From Chaetorhynchus papuensis (taxonomy: Eukaryota; Chordata; Aves; Passeriformes; Rhipiduridae): a DNA stretch of 64,000 nt. Positions 22,474-34,482 of the stretch are shown piece after piece. The notes below the pieces were generated by a model, which was given only the letters and a program-made list of their open reading frames with translations, was not told the origin of the DNA and ran no database searches. The translations under genes were made by a program, and so were the position numbers. The stretch is from positions 189,263 through 253,262 of the forward strand of contig VWYX01000666.1 of NCBI GenBank assembly GCA_013396525.1, written 5' to 3'. The number at the start of each line of letters is the position of its first letter. The first letter of the stretch is position 1.

Positions 22474-25400
22474 TAGCTATATATCTATCCCAATACTGCT
22501 TTTTGGAAGGGATAAAGAGGGAGATGAGACCAGACTGTGTGCAGATTACACAAGGCACTTGGAGCTTTGAGTTATGAGCCCTGTGTTGGATCACCACGAG
22601 TCTGAGACTAAATAGCTGGGGGCATTAGTCTTGTACTTCTGTTTTGGCAAAGGACAGGTTTATCTAAGGATGTTTCAAATGCCTTCCAGAAAATGTTACA
22701 GGTATTTCTTCTGTCTTTTGAATGAATGTACAAAGTTAATTACTTTTTCTGTAAATTATGAAGTTTGTCAGGATAACTGTGGCTACTGTCACTCCAAAAT
22801 CTGTGTCACAAGACAAATCTGTGTTACTTTGTTAGCTGTAAGGTCTCATTTTATGATTCTTAGGACCTGCCTTCCAACTCCAGAAGAGAGACAACCCACA
22901 TCTCTGACACCCAGTTCTGGGCTTTGCCTTTAGGTCATGTTATGCCACTTTCAGGAAATAGAGGAAGTGCTTTCACAGCGGACCCTTCCTTTTTCCAAGG
23001 TCAACCTGATCTTCCTTGCAGATATAAGAGCTGTCAAGTGTTTGCAGGGACATGCTGTTCTCACCTCCCCAGACTGACTGTGACAACTTTTCTCTTGAGG
23101 AACTCATCCTCCAGGAATGTTGGCTGCATTGAAGCTCAGGGGCACTCTGAAGCACATGATTGCAGTTTTCTGTGGGTTCAGTTTTACATCAACTAACATA
23201 GTGGTGCAAGATCCCTTGTTTTCTCTCAAGGGATTTGACTTCTAGAAGGCCGATAATCCACATTCAGTATACTTGATTTTGGTACATTTCATGGGCTTGC
23301 CAAACATTTTGGCAGATTGCTTTGGGAGCTTTTCTCCTGGATCAAAGTTAGGAAAAGGGTCTTTCTGGTGGTTTTCACATTTACAAAGACACTGGGAGAC
23401 TTCTGTCTCTTTTCCCTTGTCCTCTGCCTCTTTATCACTGTGAGTAAATTCTTTCCATGTCTATCTGGAGTCCCTTCCTGATGTTGTGCATGACTCTTGG
23501 GGTTTTTTGGAGTCACAAAATTCATCTGTCTCTGCTTTTCCCCAAGCTTCCTACTGGGGAACCAGGGGCTTTGACACGCTTGTCACACATGCTGTGTGTG
23601 GGAGGCAGCCCTACTTGCCCAGAATCAAGCCTTTCAAGTGGTCTTTCTGTAAATGTGAAATAACTAAGAAGCCAAAAATTTAGCAGTTTCCTTTCAGCAG
23701 GTATTCAGTGAGATAGCAGCTTTGTCCAAGAGTGTGTAGAGCCAGCTAACCCACAGTTACCTCTGGGATTGTGCTTCACAGGAGGTCAGGGTGTATCAGT
23801 GACTCCATTAAAAAAAACCTTGTCATTCCTGATAAGTACAAAGCAGTCCTTTCTCATAATCCTAGCCATTTGTAATGGAAACGAGTTCCAGTCACCCTGG
23901 AAGTACGTTAGTGTACTGAGGAGTGTTCCACTTGAGTAAGTTCTCTTAGTCACTGTTCTTCCAAAAGATTTTGAGATTTATATCCCAATCTGAGAGTTTG
24001 AATGTGTCATGCTTGAAATCACCCGTAGAGAAAATGTGCACAGAAACAAGAAGGCAAGGGACAGTAAACACTGAAAATGAGTTTAAGTTGATTGAGTACA
24101 CATTCAAAGCTTACTGATGGTCCTGATGGTCCCCAGTGAGAGGAGATCAAGGGGAAAAATGACAAGTTGCTTTTGCTGCATGTGTAGAGCAAAAGGAAGA
24201 GCTTGATACATAACTTCACCTGTTATATATACTATAAAGACAAGTTTCCTCCACAAGTGTCTGCAGTGTCTGGACCTACTGTATTGCCAGGTTCATGGAG
24301 AACGCCTCCTAAGCTATGTGGTGGGGTGAGTGCCTTCCTTCCCTGGTTTCATTGGCTGTATAAGGACTTATTCAGAACCAAGACAACCTGCAATTCAGTC
24401 TGTAGATCAGATGAGTGTTTTACTGAAATGTAGTTATGCTGCTTATATATTCTACTTGTACAAAAAAATTAATGCAGTCATGAGTACAGCTTTAGCAAAT
24501 AATCTTTGTGAATAAAATGCCTGAAGTGTGATCCTATTGTGAGGATTTGTGCTGTGGTGTGGTGCACTGTCTAAAGCTCTTATGGCAGAATATCAAAACA
24601 GGCAAACTCAGAATAAAGGATTATTTTTCAGGACATAATGAATGCCATGAAAATTGGATTGGTTTGATGTGTAGTTTCATTGTAGACAGGAAATAGGCAC
24701 AATGTGTTTCCTAGACATTTTTAAAAAATGTGTGTTCTCATGCAGATGCACTTTTCAACAATGCAAAGGTTCTTCAGGTCTTCTTGATACAGAAATTGCT
24801 ATAAGACTGTGTCAGACTCTTATTTTTTAGCATACCTTCATTGGAGAATGTTTTGAAGGTGATACCTTGTTGTGTCTAATCCCTTCTCCATAGGATTCCA
24901 GCAATTCTGCAGGTTATTATGGTCAAAGTGCTTAGCCCTTTGTCTGCCCTTCCTCGTGCTCTAATAGCTGTCCTTCTGTATAGGGGGAAAAAGATGGAAT
25001 GCAGATTAGATTTGTCATATAACCGTTATGTGGATTCAGCCTTCTGGTTTATGGTAAGCAATAAAAAGTTGTGCTGAATTTGAGATGCATATTTGCCATT
25101 TGAACTTCTGAATGAGAAGTGAAATAACTCAATAGTTACTGTGAGTTATGTAGAATGCTGCTTATGTAGCTTACATATCTTATGTAATTGTGCCATAGAT
25201 TGCCACTGGTAACAAGCCCATTATTATACAGTCACACTTTAAAGAGTGTGGCTTAAATAGTGTCTCACTTATTTTATTCAGTCTTGTAAAGAAAAATGAA
25301 CTACCTTTTAACAATGATTAGTTTGCTAAAAATAAATCTCTTGAGCTGGCTTTCCTTACTGTAGTTGCTGTGTGTTACAAGGGAGAAGTGAATGTTTCCA

Positions 25401-27560
25401 TTATTGCAAGTTTCACAGGTGATGGCTCAGAAATGTTAATACATGCTAAGACTGCATTTATTAATGGGACTAATGCACGTATGGGCACAAAGCTGTCTCA
25501 TGTTCTGTGACCATAAGGCATGTTAATCTCTTTAGTTGATGCATTCTCAAATGAGCAGATTGGGTGAATAATTGCTCTCTTAATCCTTAGTTTTAAATAT
25601 GAAAAAATGCTTTGATATTTATTTGCGTAAGATATAATGTCCTCTAATTGACTTAGTTAACACCTTTGTACTGAGAATTATTTAGTATGCTTGTTCCTTA
25701 TGCTTTTGAAAAAAAATAAAGAAACAGAGGCTTGCAGTTTTCTGTTCCTCACACAACTTTCAACTGCTTAATAAGAAGCTGAGGAGGCAAATAGTACTTA
25801 GGTGAAATTGCAATATTTCCATTTTTGCTAGCTGTCATGTTTCTTGTGTGAAAGCCCGCAGCTATTGCCTGACATTGTTGCTGGGGAAGAATATGCACAG
25901 AGATGTCAAACTTACCTTTCTGACTGCCCTTTTACACTTGTACTCATGCAGTCCTCTTACATTTGTTTATGTTATAGAATTCTTAACGTGAGATGGCTGT
26001 TGATTTTTGCTATGGTAAGCAGGCACAGAGTGGAGACTGGAGACTGGACGGTGAACTGCAGGTTTGATAGTACCTGCTGTGTTTTTCTGTAGTCTTGCTG
26101 AAACTATGTATTTTAAGATGTCAACAATTCCTTTTTCCTTGTTTTTGTTTGGGGTGTTTCATTTTTTTAAAAGAGGCTTTGTCAGGGTCTGATTTTCCAT
26201 AATACATGAAAATAATGTAAAATGTATAGTGTTAAAATAACTGGTGTTCATATGTGTCGGATGAGACTTCTCACTCTATTATCAAAATGTAAGGGTTAGT
26301 ACTCCTGCTCACTAGTGGATTGTTCTGGGTTTAATGTTTGCACGAGCAGGGTTTAGCATGCAAGAACATAATACTGTCACGTTTCATGGTGGTCTTAAGG
26401 TCTTAGTATTTAAGTTAATGCAGTTGCCAAGTAATCAGCCCTTTTGCGGCTTGTTTGCTTTGCTGTGTCTGGTAGTTTTAGCTTTATTTTCTCTTGTCCA
26501 TTTTTGGAAGCATTCCATTAATTAATTCAGACTGTCTTATTCAGCACCAGTGCTTCTTGGAGTTCGTAGTTTTCACAATATAAAAGATTGTGCTCTTGTG
26601 TGAGGCTTAGTCTTGTTTTCAGATTTCCAGTTTCTACGTTTCAGTCTCAGAACAGCTCTTAAGTCCTTTGTACTTGCTGTAAAATGGTAGATTTTGTACA
26701 CCTTGAGCTATAGAAGTGGGAAAAAGACAAAACATGTTATGGGAACAGGTACTTTGTGCACTTATTACGGTCTCTTCTCCTATTATTGCCTGTTACCAGT
26801 TGCTGTCAAGTCTTTCCTCTGCGTATTGCACTTTTATTAGATTCTTCCTCAGAACCTGTCCCCCGTCAAAATTAATCTACTTCCATTTTTGTTTTCCTTT
26901 AGATATGGATGAGAATAATCAGTAAAATCCAGCGTAACACTTATTATGCTTATACCATTGCACTAAAATATGATTTGTGCATAATTCATATGGGCAGGAT
27001 TTCTTTTGATATTTTTACTACAGTGGATTTATAAGTTCATAATACCGTAAGCTATTCCAGTTTGTTCTGTATCCTCTGGGATACACAATGTTGAAGATTT
27101 TTTTTTTCCCCCTGTAATTGCTACCATCCTAGTATTCTTTAGCTTGGTAATGTTTTCCTGGTAATTAGTCACCTATTTTTTTTTTTGAAATGTAAGGATT
27201 TTCTTCTATGGGGTTGTGGGTGTTTTTTGTTTTTTTTTTCCTTAAGTCAGCCAGATACAAAGTTGTTTAGTTCTGTTATGGTCTCCTTTTTTATTATTCA
27301 TGATTGTTGTTGCATATTAGCACAGTTTCTCTTGGTTATCTATGTACTATGAGAAGAAAACAAGGCATAACATGCTGTATTCCAAGAGCAGCCATGGGCA
27401 TTTGTGCAAGCATCACACTGTCTTTGTAAAATAAATACACAGCTGATATCACGGTCTTCTGTGCAGTGGGGGGAATTACCGAGAAGCACTTAAGTTGCTT
27501 TCTACTGAGTTAGTAATGGGAGTATTTATGCACTGCAGGGGCAGCCTCACACTGCCTGTG
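22474..27560. other. Non-coding unique sequence, no gene seen
   Basis: AT-rich, with several short open frames (100 codons or less). The splice-flanked block at 24984-25053 is treated as a finding. Long T-runs lie at about 27098-27110, 27175-27186 and 27230-27240. Confidence 0.5.
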
Positions 27561-27722
27561 CGCTCTCCCGGTTTGTCAGGGGGCAGCTGTGGCCCTGGAG
27601 CGCAGGGATCGATGTGCAGCTTTCCATACCTCCGGTGCCTGCTGCCTGCACGCCGTGTGCTGAGCTTTGTCTCGGCGCAGCGGTGACAGCCGATCGATGA
27701 GTGCGCATGTGGCAGTGCCACG
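27561..27722. other. Short CpG-rich patch
   Basis: About 14 CpG dinucleotides fall in some 160 bases, against very few in the surrounding kilobases. The patch contains CGATCGAT-like sequence at 27691-27698. It is too short for a classical CpG island. No gene start, LTR end or CR1 sequence was recognised. It could be a regulatory element, an untranslated exon or part of an unrecognised young repeat. Confidence 0.5.
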
Positions 27723-29499
27723 CAAAGACACAATCCCTTGCTTAATTGAAATGCTTATTTTATTAGCTGTGTAAAGTACCTGAGGTTAGTAAAGCAGTAA
27801 AGCTAAGAAAACGCTACATAAAGCATTAACAGGTTATAGCACTTCCTAAGACCTATTCCAGTTGCCTGCTCTGCTGCCCACTCTGTGGCTATCTAGAGGG
27901 GTCTTGCTTCTGCTCATCCGTCCCTGGCTGATGGAGGCTGCTTGGGCTGGGCTTCAACCACTGAGCAGGATGGGGTTGTTTGGACCACAGCCCAGGTCTG
28001 GGACCAATACAGAGTTTTGTCCCAAGTCCAATGATGAGGGAGCAGTGCTTCTGCACAGTTGTCCGTCTTGTTGGCTGATGTTCTTCCAGCTCTTTAGAGG
28101 TTCTTCCCCCATTCCTCTGATAAAATTGCTCTACTATGCCAGGAGATATCACCAGTCTCTTGGACTAACCATTATATGAGTCTCTGAATCTTGCACTGCT
28201 TTGAATGATTTCATCTCATGTCACATTTTCTGTTCTTTTTGGTTATTTCCTCGTGCTACTTTTGGGCATTGGTCTTTAGGGTTGTTTCTTCATATTACTT
28301 TTTGGATGCTGACTTCAGTAATTTCCAGGCAAACATTTACTCCCCTTCTATCAGTCATGCACAAGCTCTACCTTAGTTCCCCCTTCTCACAGCCCAAAGT
28401 TCTAAAGACTGCTATATATAATTTGTCTGTGACAAGGTCATAGTGCCAAAGAAGGTCTGTGAGATGCATCCGAAGTTATTCAAGTGTTTGGGGATTTTTT
28501 GGAAAGGCTTCCTGTAAGATAATACATTTTCAGCAGATTGAATGAAGGAAGAGGAAGGGGCAAATACCAGAAATGGTGTTGCAAGGTTTTAAAAATTTAT
28601 TGCTGTGTACCAGTGAAAGCCTTCCAGCTTTTCAAGTCTGTCCAGACAGGACCAGAGTACCACAGGTTCCTCTGATTAGATTTAGACTCATTAAGCAGGC
28701 TGTGCAGACTCATGTCTGCTTTAACCAGTATAATTTAATTTCATTAGTAAAGTGGCTATATACTTTTCAGTGTCGTGGGCAATGGTATCACAGCATGCTT
28801 GCACTATAATAGATATTTTTATTGGTTTATTTTCATTAGTAGTATATTTTCCACTTTTTGCTCTTGAAGAGATTAGCCACTCTGATTTTAGCATTTTCCA
28901 GCATGTCTCAGGCTCTCAGCTTACCCTTTGGGCTTAATTATGAATGCACGTCATGTTTGCAATTACATTAAACATAAGCAACAAAATGTTACATGAGTTA
29001 AGATGGACAATAGCCAACTTCCTTTCAGTGAACACCAAAGTCAAGGAGATAAAAGCTGAAAATTAAGCTAGATATTTTCTTAATAAAACTGGAGACAGCT
29101 GTATTTTGAAATTCTAAAAAATTTGTAACACTTATTTTGAAGAATTAGGATTACAAAACAATTGATAATAGACAGTATTTAAGTTTAATTTTTAGATGAA
29201 ACCATGTAACACAGTTTTGTATAGAAGGAGGGAATTATTTGTTTTCATATGAACATTCAGTTTAAATATAGGGGAAGACTAATTTATCAGAAAACCCATG
29301 CCTTTTAATGGACATCTGTATTATGACTTGATTTTTAACTATCTCTCTTTTTAAATGAGCATGACCTATTCGGATTAGGAAAAAAGAGCATTACTGATCT
29401 TTTGTCACTGATGCTTAATGAAGTTAAAGGTATGCACCAAGCATGTTCTTAATAGTTCCCAAAGAGATTGTCCTAGGAAGACAAATGTATGCTTTTTAT
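27723..29499. other. Non-coding unique sequence, no gene seen
   Basis: 27.85-28.2 kb is moderately GC-rich and open in two frames (105 codons +, 87 codons -), but the translations are unrecognised and lie opposite each other. The rest is AT-rich. Confidence 0.45.
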
Positions 29500-29536
29500 A
29501 AAAAAAAACCAACAAAAAACAAACAAAACCAAAATC
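29500..29536. repeat. A/C-rich low-complexity tract
   Basis: A-runs joined by single or double C (AAACC, AACAAAC). Same style as the 10.5-kb block. Confidence 0.8.
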
Positions 29537-30089
29537 ATCCTGTGAGTTTAAAATATTGTTTGGGAGCCTTTATGCATTCCCTCTTTTGTTACTCCACAAA
29601 GTTCTGGAGGTTAAGCAGGAGGTACTCTCGGGTAGGTAAAGCTGAAAGTCCATTTTTGTGGAAACCTCCATTGCATTCTGTAGTCAGGGGAGCCGCAGAA
29701 ACAAGGTGTTCTGCAATTTGCAGGAAGAAGATCAATGACATTGATTGAAAACTTCATACAAATAGCCAGGAGAAACAGTTTCCATTTACCATTTTTGTAA
29801 GAAATTGGTAAAGAAGGCAAATACCTACAGACTGCAGCTTGGTGCATCTAAAAAAGTTACAGCAAAGCTCCAAATAATGTGGAGACTATATCTTCCGGTT
29901 CCTTTTCCAATGATGGTAGCTATCTTAAGAAGCAAAAGGTGTGATAAGAAGTTTTATGTAACTAGCGGAGTCATTTGAACTGAATTAGAGTCACTGTATG
30001 AAGGATAGAGAGAATAACATGTCAGGTAGCACTCTGTTTTTTAAGGACTTCATTACCTTTCTTAGTGTTGCTGAGAACGTAACCGTGAG

Positions 30090-30640
30090 GTGTTGAATGT
30101 GTGTGGATCGATCTGCTGCCAGAGGGGTCTGCTACCAACCATCAAATGATACTAGAGAATAGAAAAGTTACTTTAAGTACCTCTGTAATTCACAGTTAAT
30201 AAAATGGTGGTGTTATGGGGGAACTTCAATTTAAGAGACATTTAGTGGAAGATCTGTGCAGTTGGACATAAAACAAGCTATTGTTGCTAGAAAATAGAGG
30301 ATAATTTGCTAAAGCAAAAAGGTATTGCATTGAATATATGATAAGTCAATTCTGGGTTTCATTTTGATGGATAAAGATGAAATAACCACTGGATTAGAAG
30401 CTGATGGTTGCCTAGGGACCAGTAATTCTGATCTGATTATATTTAGTGTAGGAAAATAGAGCACAAGTCCAATCAACAGCTTATATCAAAAGGGCTAATT
30501 TCCCAGAACTGAGGGAAACTGTGTTTGAAATTGTCTGGGTTTCAGAAAGATATAGACAGAAAATTGGGAGTTCCTTTAGAAAGAGTAAGAGAAAGGGCAC
30601 CAAGGAAAGCATCTGTAGCTAGGAAGTGGAGGGAAGCAGT
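30090..30640 (+). mobile_element. Decayed CR1-type LINE, endonuclease part of ORF2
   Basis: Once frameshifts and stops are tolerated, the + strand reads like the apurinic endonuclease domain of CR1 LINEs. GVCYQPSN is encoded from 30125. ATGGGGGAACTTCAAT at 30215-30230 is the GDFN box with one extra A. MDKDEITTGLEADGCLG, then DLIIFSV after a short gap, are encoded at about 30368-30451. The GDFN box normally contributes catalytic and metal-binding residues. The piece is broken by several stops and frameshifts, so no protein can be made. Downstream purine-rich sequence to about 30640 is probably the linker towards reverse transcriptase. Ends are approximate. Strong divergence implies an old insertion. 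Family recognition is by motif order, not alignment. Confidence 0.72.
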
Positions 30641-32749
30641 GAGGTTCTTATTCTGAAAAACATTTGGATCAAGAGAAATTAGTACAGTGTAACAGGCTTA
30701 TGACTAGAAAGAAGTGGAAAAATCTTAATGTTGATTTAGGGGAAAAAAAAGTCAAGAATGATAAATAATTTTCTTTCTGTGTTCTGAAGTGTGTATCACG
30801 GGTTGTACCAATGAGATTGCAGAAATCCCTCATCTTTTCAGATTTTTTAGGAACAAAGGACAGCAGTGATAAATAACACAGACTTATGGAATGAGAACTG
30901 CTGTTACACCTGCACCACAAGAGATTGAGCAAACCTACAGAAAATTGTTGCGGTTGGTTATTGGACTCATGAAGAGGCATTTATTCACTCAAAAAAAAAA
31001 ACTTTAGTACCTTACCTGTCCTTACAAACTACACCATTTTTTGAGGAAAAAAATTGCAGAGGCAACACAGTTTGCTGAAGGCTTTTATGGGACTCACAGG
31101 ACCCCCATGCTGAAGGTCTATAGCTATGCTATGGATTAAAAATTCAGTATTAGCGTAGAAGAAATCACTGCTAGGATTTTATTGAATCAATACAGTTTGG
31201 CCAGCTGTGAACAAATGCAGACTGTTGAGCTTTTACTCCATCAAACCAAATCCTGAAATTACTAAACTCAACAAGAAAGCAACTCAGAATAACTGTAGCT
31301 CTGCAGGTATCTTCTAAACATAATACATTCTGTACTCATAAATGCTGGAATCTTTTATTTTTTATTCGGCTGGGTAATGCAGGGCCATCTCTAATGTCAT
31401 AGTAGCTGAAGGCAGTGGTCCCTTCACCATAAGGAATAAAAAGTGCCAAGAGTCTTCTTGTAAGATACTAATGACAGCTCTGAGGGGGCAATAAGATGCC
31501 CAGTCTGGTAAGATGGTTACAAACTAAATTGCAGTGCATGTTTCTTAGAAAAATAGAGGACAACTTTTCTCAGTTTTGCAAACAATGTAATCAGCTGTTA
31601 CAAGGAAGTATTGGGAGGATTACTTACCACTAATCCATCTCAGACCTGCTGTTTGTGCTATTTTGAATAATCTATTTTTTGTTCAAATAAAATTATGTCA
31701 GATCTGTTTGCATGTAATTACCAATGCTAATTTTTCTTATCCTTTCCAACCTTCAAAATTAATGCAAAAAAAGAGTATATATATTTTTATATGAAGTTTT
31801 ATCCAACTTGTTCAAATGAAAAAAACCCAGAACTGCAAGAGATCTGTGTCACTGATCGTTGTTTCCAAGTGATCCTGCAAATGACGGAGTGCTTGTTTCA
31901 CCTCATGCATATTTAAATTTTGCTTGTGTGCAATACTGTCAGTGCATTTGAAGCCCTATCATGTTCTTAGGACTGGCTGTTTCAGAATATAATGATGCAA
32001 TGATAGGACAATCACTTCAATGATATGAGTTACACCATGCTAAACTTACCAACAAGATAAATTAAGTTTCTCTGGCTCAAGTTGGTAAAAAGCCTCCCTT
32101 TCCCTTTCCTTCTGCAACAGGGGAGAAAATCATCTCTGCTATGTACAAAATGTTTTCCTTTTCTGTGGATAGGTTATCTAAGGATGGAAGCTAGTTAAAG
32201 TACTTTTATTTTTGAGGAACAAAATTGTTAAAAGTTTTCTGAGAAGTATGATGTATACACAGTGATCACTTGGTTCTTACACGGTTTGAATGCAGCGTAT
32301 TTGCAAAAGTAGCTGTGGTATTTCTAATCAGAATGGTTTAATTCAGCAAATGGTGGTTATACTCTTTTTAGGTTCTCATAGGAAAAACAATCTCAAGTTA
32401 CAGTGTTGACTAATGAATGCAAAGCATGGAGGTTAAAAGGTAACACATATGTTTATTTTATTGCCATGTGACACACCCCTTACTTGTTCATTATATATTT
32501 TTAGAAAATAGTATCCAAAACTCAGGCTGGACACTGACTTGTAGGATTCTTAATATCAAAAGCTAATAACAACTGCTGTTCAATAAATGCTTCATGAACT
32601 GTGATGGAGATTTGGATTTGGATTTATTCAGTGCTTACAGGTCATATATTTGCCCCCAATGGGAACAAGTAAAAGGGGCAAAAAGTTGAAGGGAGGACCC
32701 AAAAGAATTGCAGGTTTGGCATGATTTGATAACCTTTCAAGATGGTTTT
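30641..32749. other. Non-coding sequence, no gene recognised
   Basis: The purine-rich + strand up to about 31.0 kb may be further decayed LINE. I could not find reverse-transcriptase motifs in it. The remainder is AT-rich unique sequence. Confidence 0.45.
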
Positions 32750-32841
32750 GGACACTTTTCAGTTTTGTTCAGGATCACAGCAGTTTGATTCGATCTTAAA
32801 GGTTTTTCCCAACTTTTTTTTTGTTATGATTCTATTCTATG
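32750..32841 (+). mobile_element. CR1 LINE 3' end fragment
   Basis: The stretch GATCTTAAAGGTTTTTCCCAA at 32792-32812 corresponds to the conserved end of the CR1 3' UTR. It is followed by a T-run and the terminal short repeat GATTCTATTCTATG ending at 32841. CR1 elements end in such ATTCTATG-type repeats rather than a poly(A) tail. This is a 5'-truncated copy in + orientation, roughly 90 bases recognisable and fairly diverged. Confidence 0.75.
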
Positions 32842-33462
32842 TAAAGTTTTGGTTTTGGTTTCTGATTCTTTTTTTCTATTAGAGCAGTAGGGTAGATTTG
32901 GTTCAATACTGTTGGTTTAGTGACCATAAAGACATGATCTCTAGGCTACAGGGAAATGTCTTCCTACTTCACTGGCCTTACTGTCCTTGCAGGCTTCACG
33001 AACTATCTGTCTTGGTTCTGGAAGTTCATTTGTGGGAGTTGTCCCTTTGGGCACGGGCAGTTCATAGAATTCTATATTTCACTGCAGCTGAGTATGAGAA
33101 TAGTACTGAGCACTTACTTAAGCCCCACCACTTGTTGGTTCATGCGACATCTGTTTGCTACCATCTCTGTGTTACAGTTACACCGCAGAGACGCCAGGGA
33201 GAAATAGTTAATTACTCACATCGAGTTTGCTGGCTTGTCAACAAGAGACATACTTGGAAGTATCTGCCAAGCAAACTGTAGAGCTGAGTATTGCTCCCCA
33301 CAGTCCAGTGTGTCTAATGGTTCTAGGTCACTCTCCAGCCTCAGGCAGGAGGTGGGACAGATGCTGTAGTGCCACTTCAGATGGCAGGCAGCATCTTTAT
33401 TAATTCATGTATATTTAACTACGCACCTGTTGTGCATACATCTAAATCTCAGTTAGGGAGCG
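32842..33462. other. Non-coding sequence, no gene recognised
   Basis: Contains overlapping open frames of 127 and 83 codons on the + strand (32898-33281), with no recognisable domain and no splice context that singles out one frame. Confidence 0.45.
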
Positions 33463-33498
33463 TGTCAGGCAAAGATGATCTGTCAGGCAAAGATGATC
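33463..33498. repeat. Perfect tandem duplication of 18 bp
   Basis: TGTCAGGCAAAGATGATC occurs twice without a gap (33463-33480 and 33481-33498), the mark of replication slippage or a recent small duplication. Confidence 0.95.
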
Positions 33499-34443
33499 TT
33501 ATTCTGCTCTCTAACTGTTCTTCCAAAGCTCAGGTCCACTCTTCCCCCTGATTTTATTTTTTTCTCCCTGCAGTTTGCCCTTTGATGGGAGCACGTCTCT
33601 TGGCCTTCTTCCAAGTTTCATATCCATTGAAACCTTTGGCCATCTACCCCTGCCAGTTGTTACATACTTTGAGTCTCTGAGTTTTGGACTGGTTCATTAT
33701 GAGAGCAGAAAGCAAATCACTTTCTGATCTTGCTAATATGAACAACAGGATGCTGCATTTGTGTGTCACAGATTGTTGCAACTGAGTAGAGAATACAGAT
33801 GGCTGGGTGCAATTCCTGTTCTCATTTAAGTCTGGATGAGATGGTCGTGGTTCATTTAAGTCCAGGCCTTAAAATTATTCTGCTGTCCATGCCACCCCAT
33901 CAAATCCCTTCCCAGGATGTATAGGAGGAGAGAGCAAGGCAGTTGAGATTTATTTTCATTGTTATTTTGGTTGTTTCTGGGAGAGGGAGGCCAGTTATGC
34001 AGCACTTGTTCTCCTCTTACGTTCCTTATGTTCCTTGGAATAGCAGCTTTGTAGCTTTCAGTTCTGATCTCCTTTAAAAACCAAAAATAATTGTATTTTT
34101 CTTTACTCTTTCACCCCTAACTATTTCTGCTGAAGGACTTCAAGATCTAAGTATTTGTCCAAAACTGAGCTTGGGCATGTTACTGTCATCTTCTGGTTGA
34201 GCAGTGTACAGTCTATTTACATGTCATGAGTTACCAGCATCACAGCTCATGATGAGAGGTAAAGGAGGCTGCTGTGGTCTCTTCAGTATCAGTGAAGCTC
34301 AGTTACAGACTGTAGCTGCCAAAGGATGAAGCAGTCATAAGAAAACTTAGATGTATCAGGAAAACAGCCTCCACGTCCTCTTTCCTCTATGCAAGAGAAA
34401 TGGGGAACAGAGTCTTTTTCTAGTATGAGCTCACTTAACAGCA
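33499..34443. other. Non-coding unique sequence, no gene seen
   Basis: Ordinary AT-rich sequence. A short dispersed repeat, GTTCATTTAAGTC-like, lies near 33820-33865. Nothing else was recognised. Confidence 0.5.
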
Positions 34444-34482
34444 TCAGATACCTAAAAGATACTGCTTCAGATACCTAAAAGA
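34444..34482. repeat. Partial tandem duplication, 23-bp period
   Basis: TCAGATACCTAAAAGA occurs at 34444-34459 and again at 34467-34482, separated by TACTGCT. Confidence 0.9.

Noticed and set aside
22349..22570. 73-codon + strand frame with repeated serine-isoleucine-tyrosine-leucine
   Set aside because: It is the ATCT microsatellite in translation.
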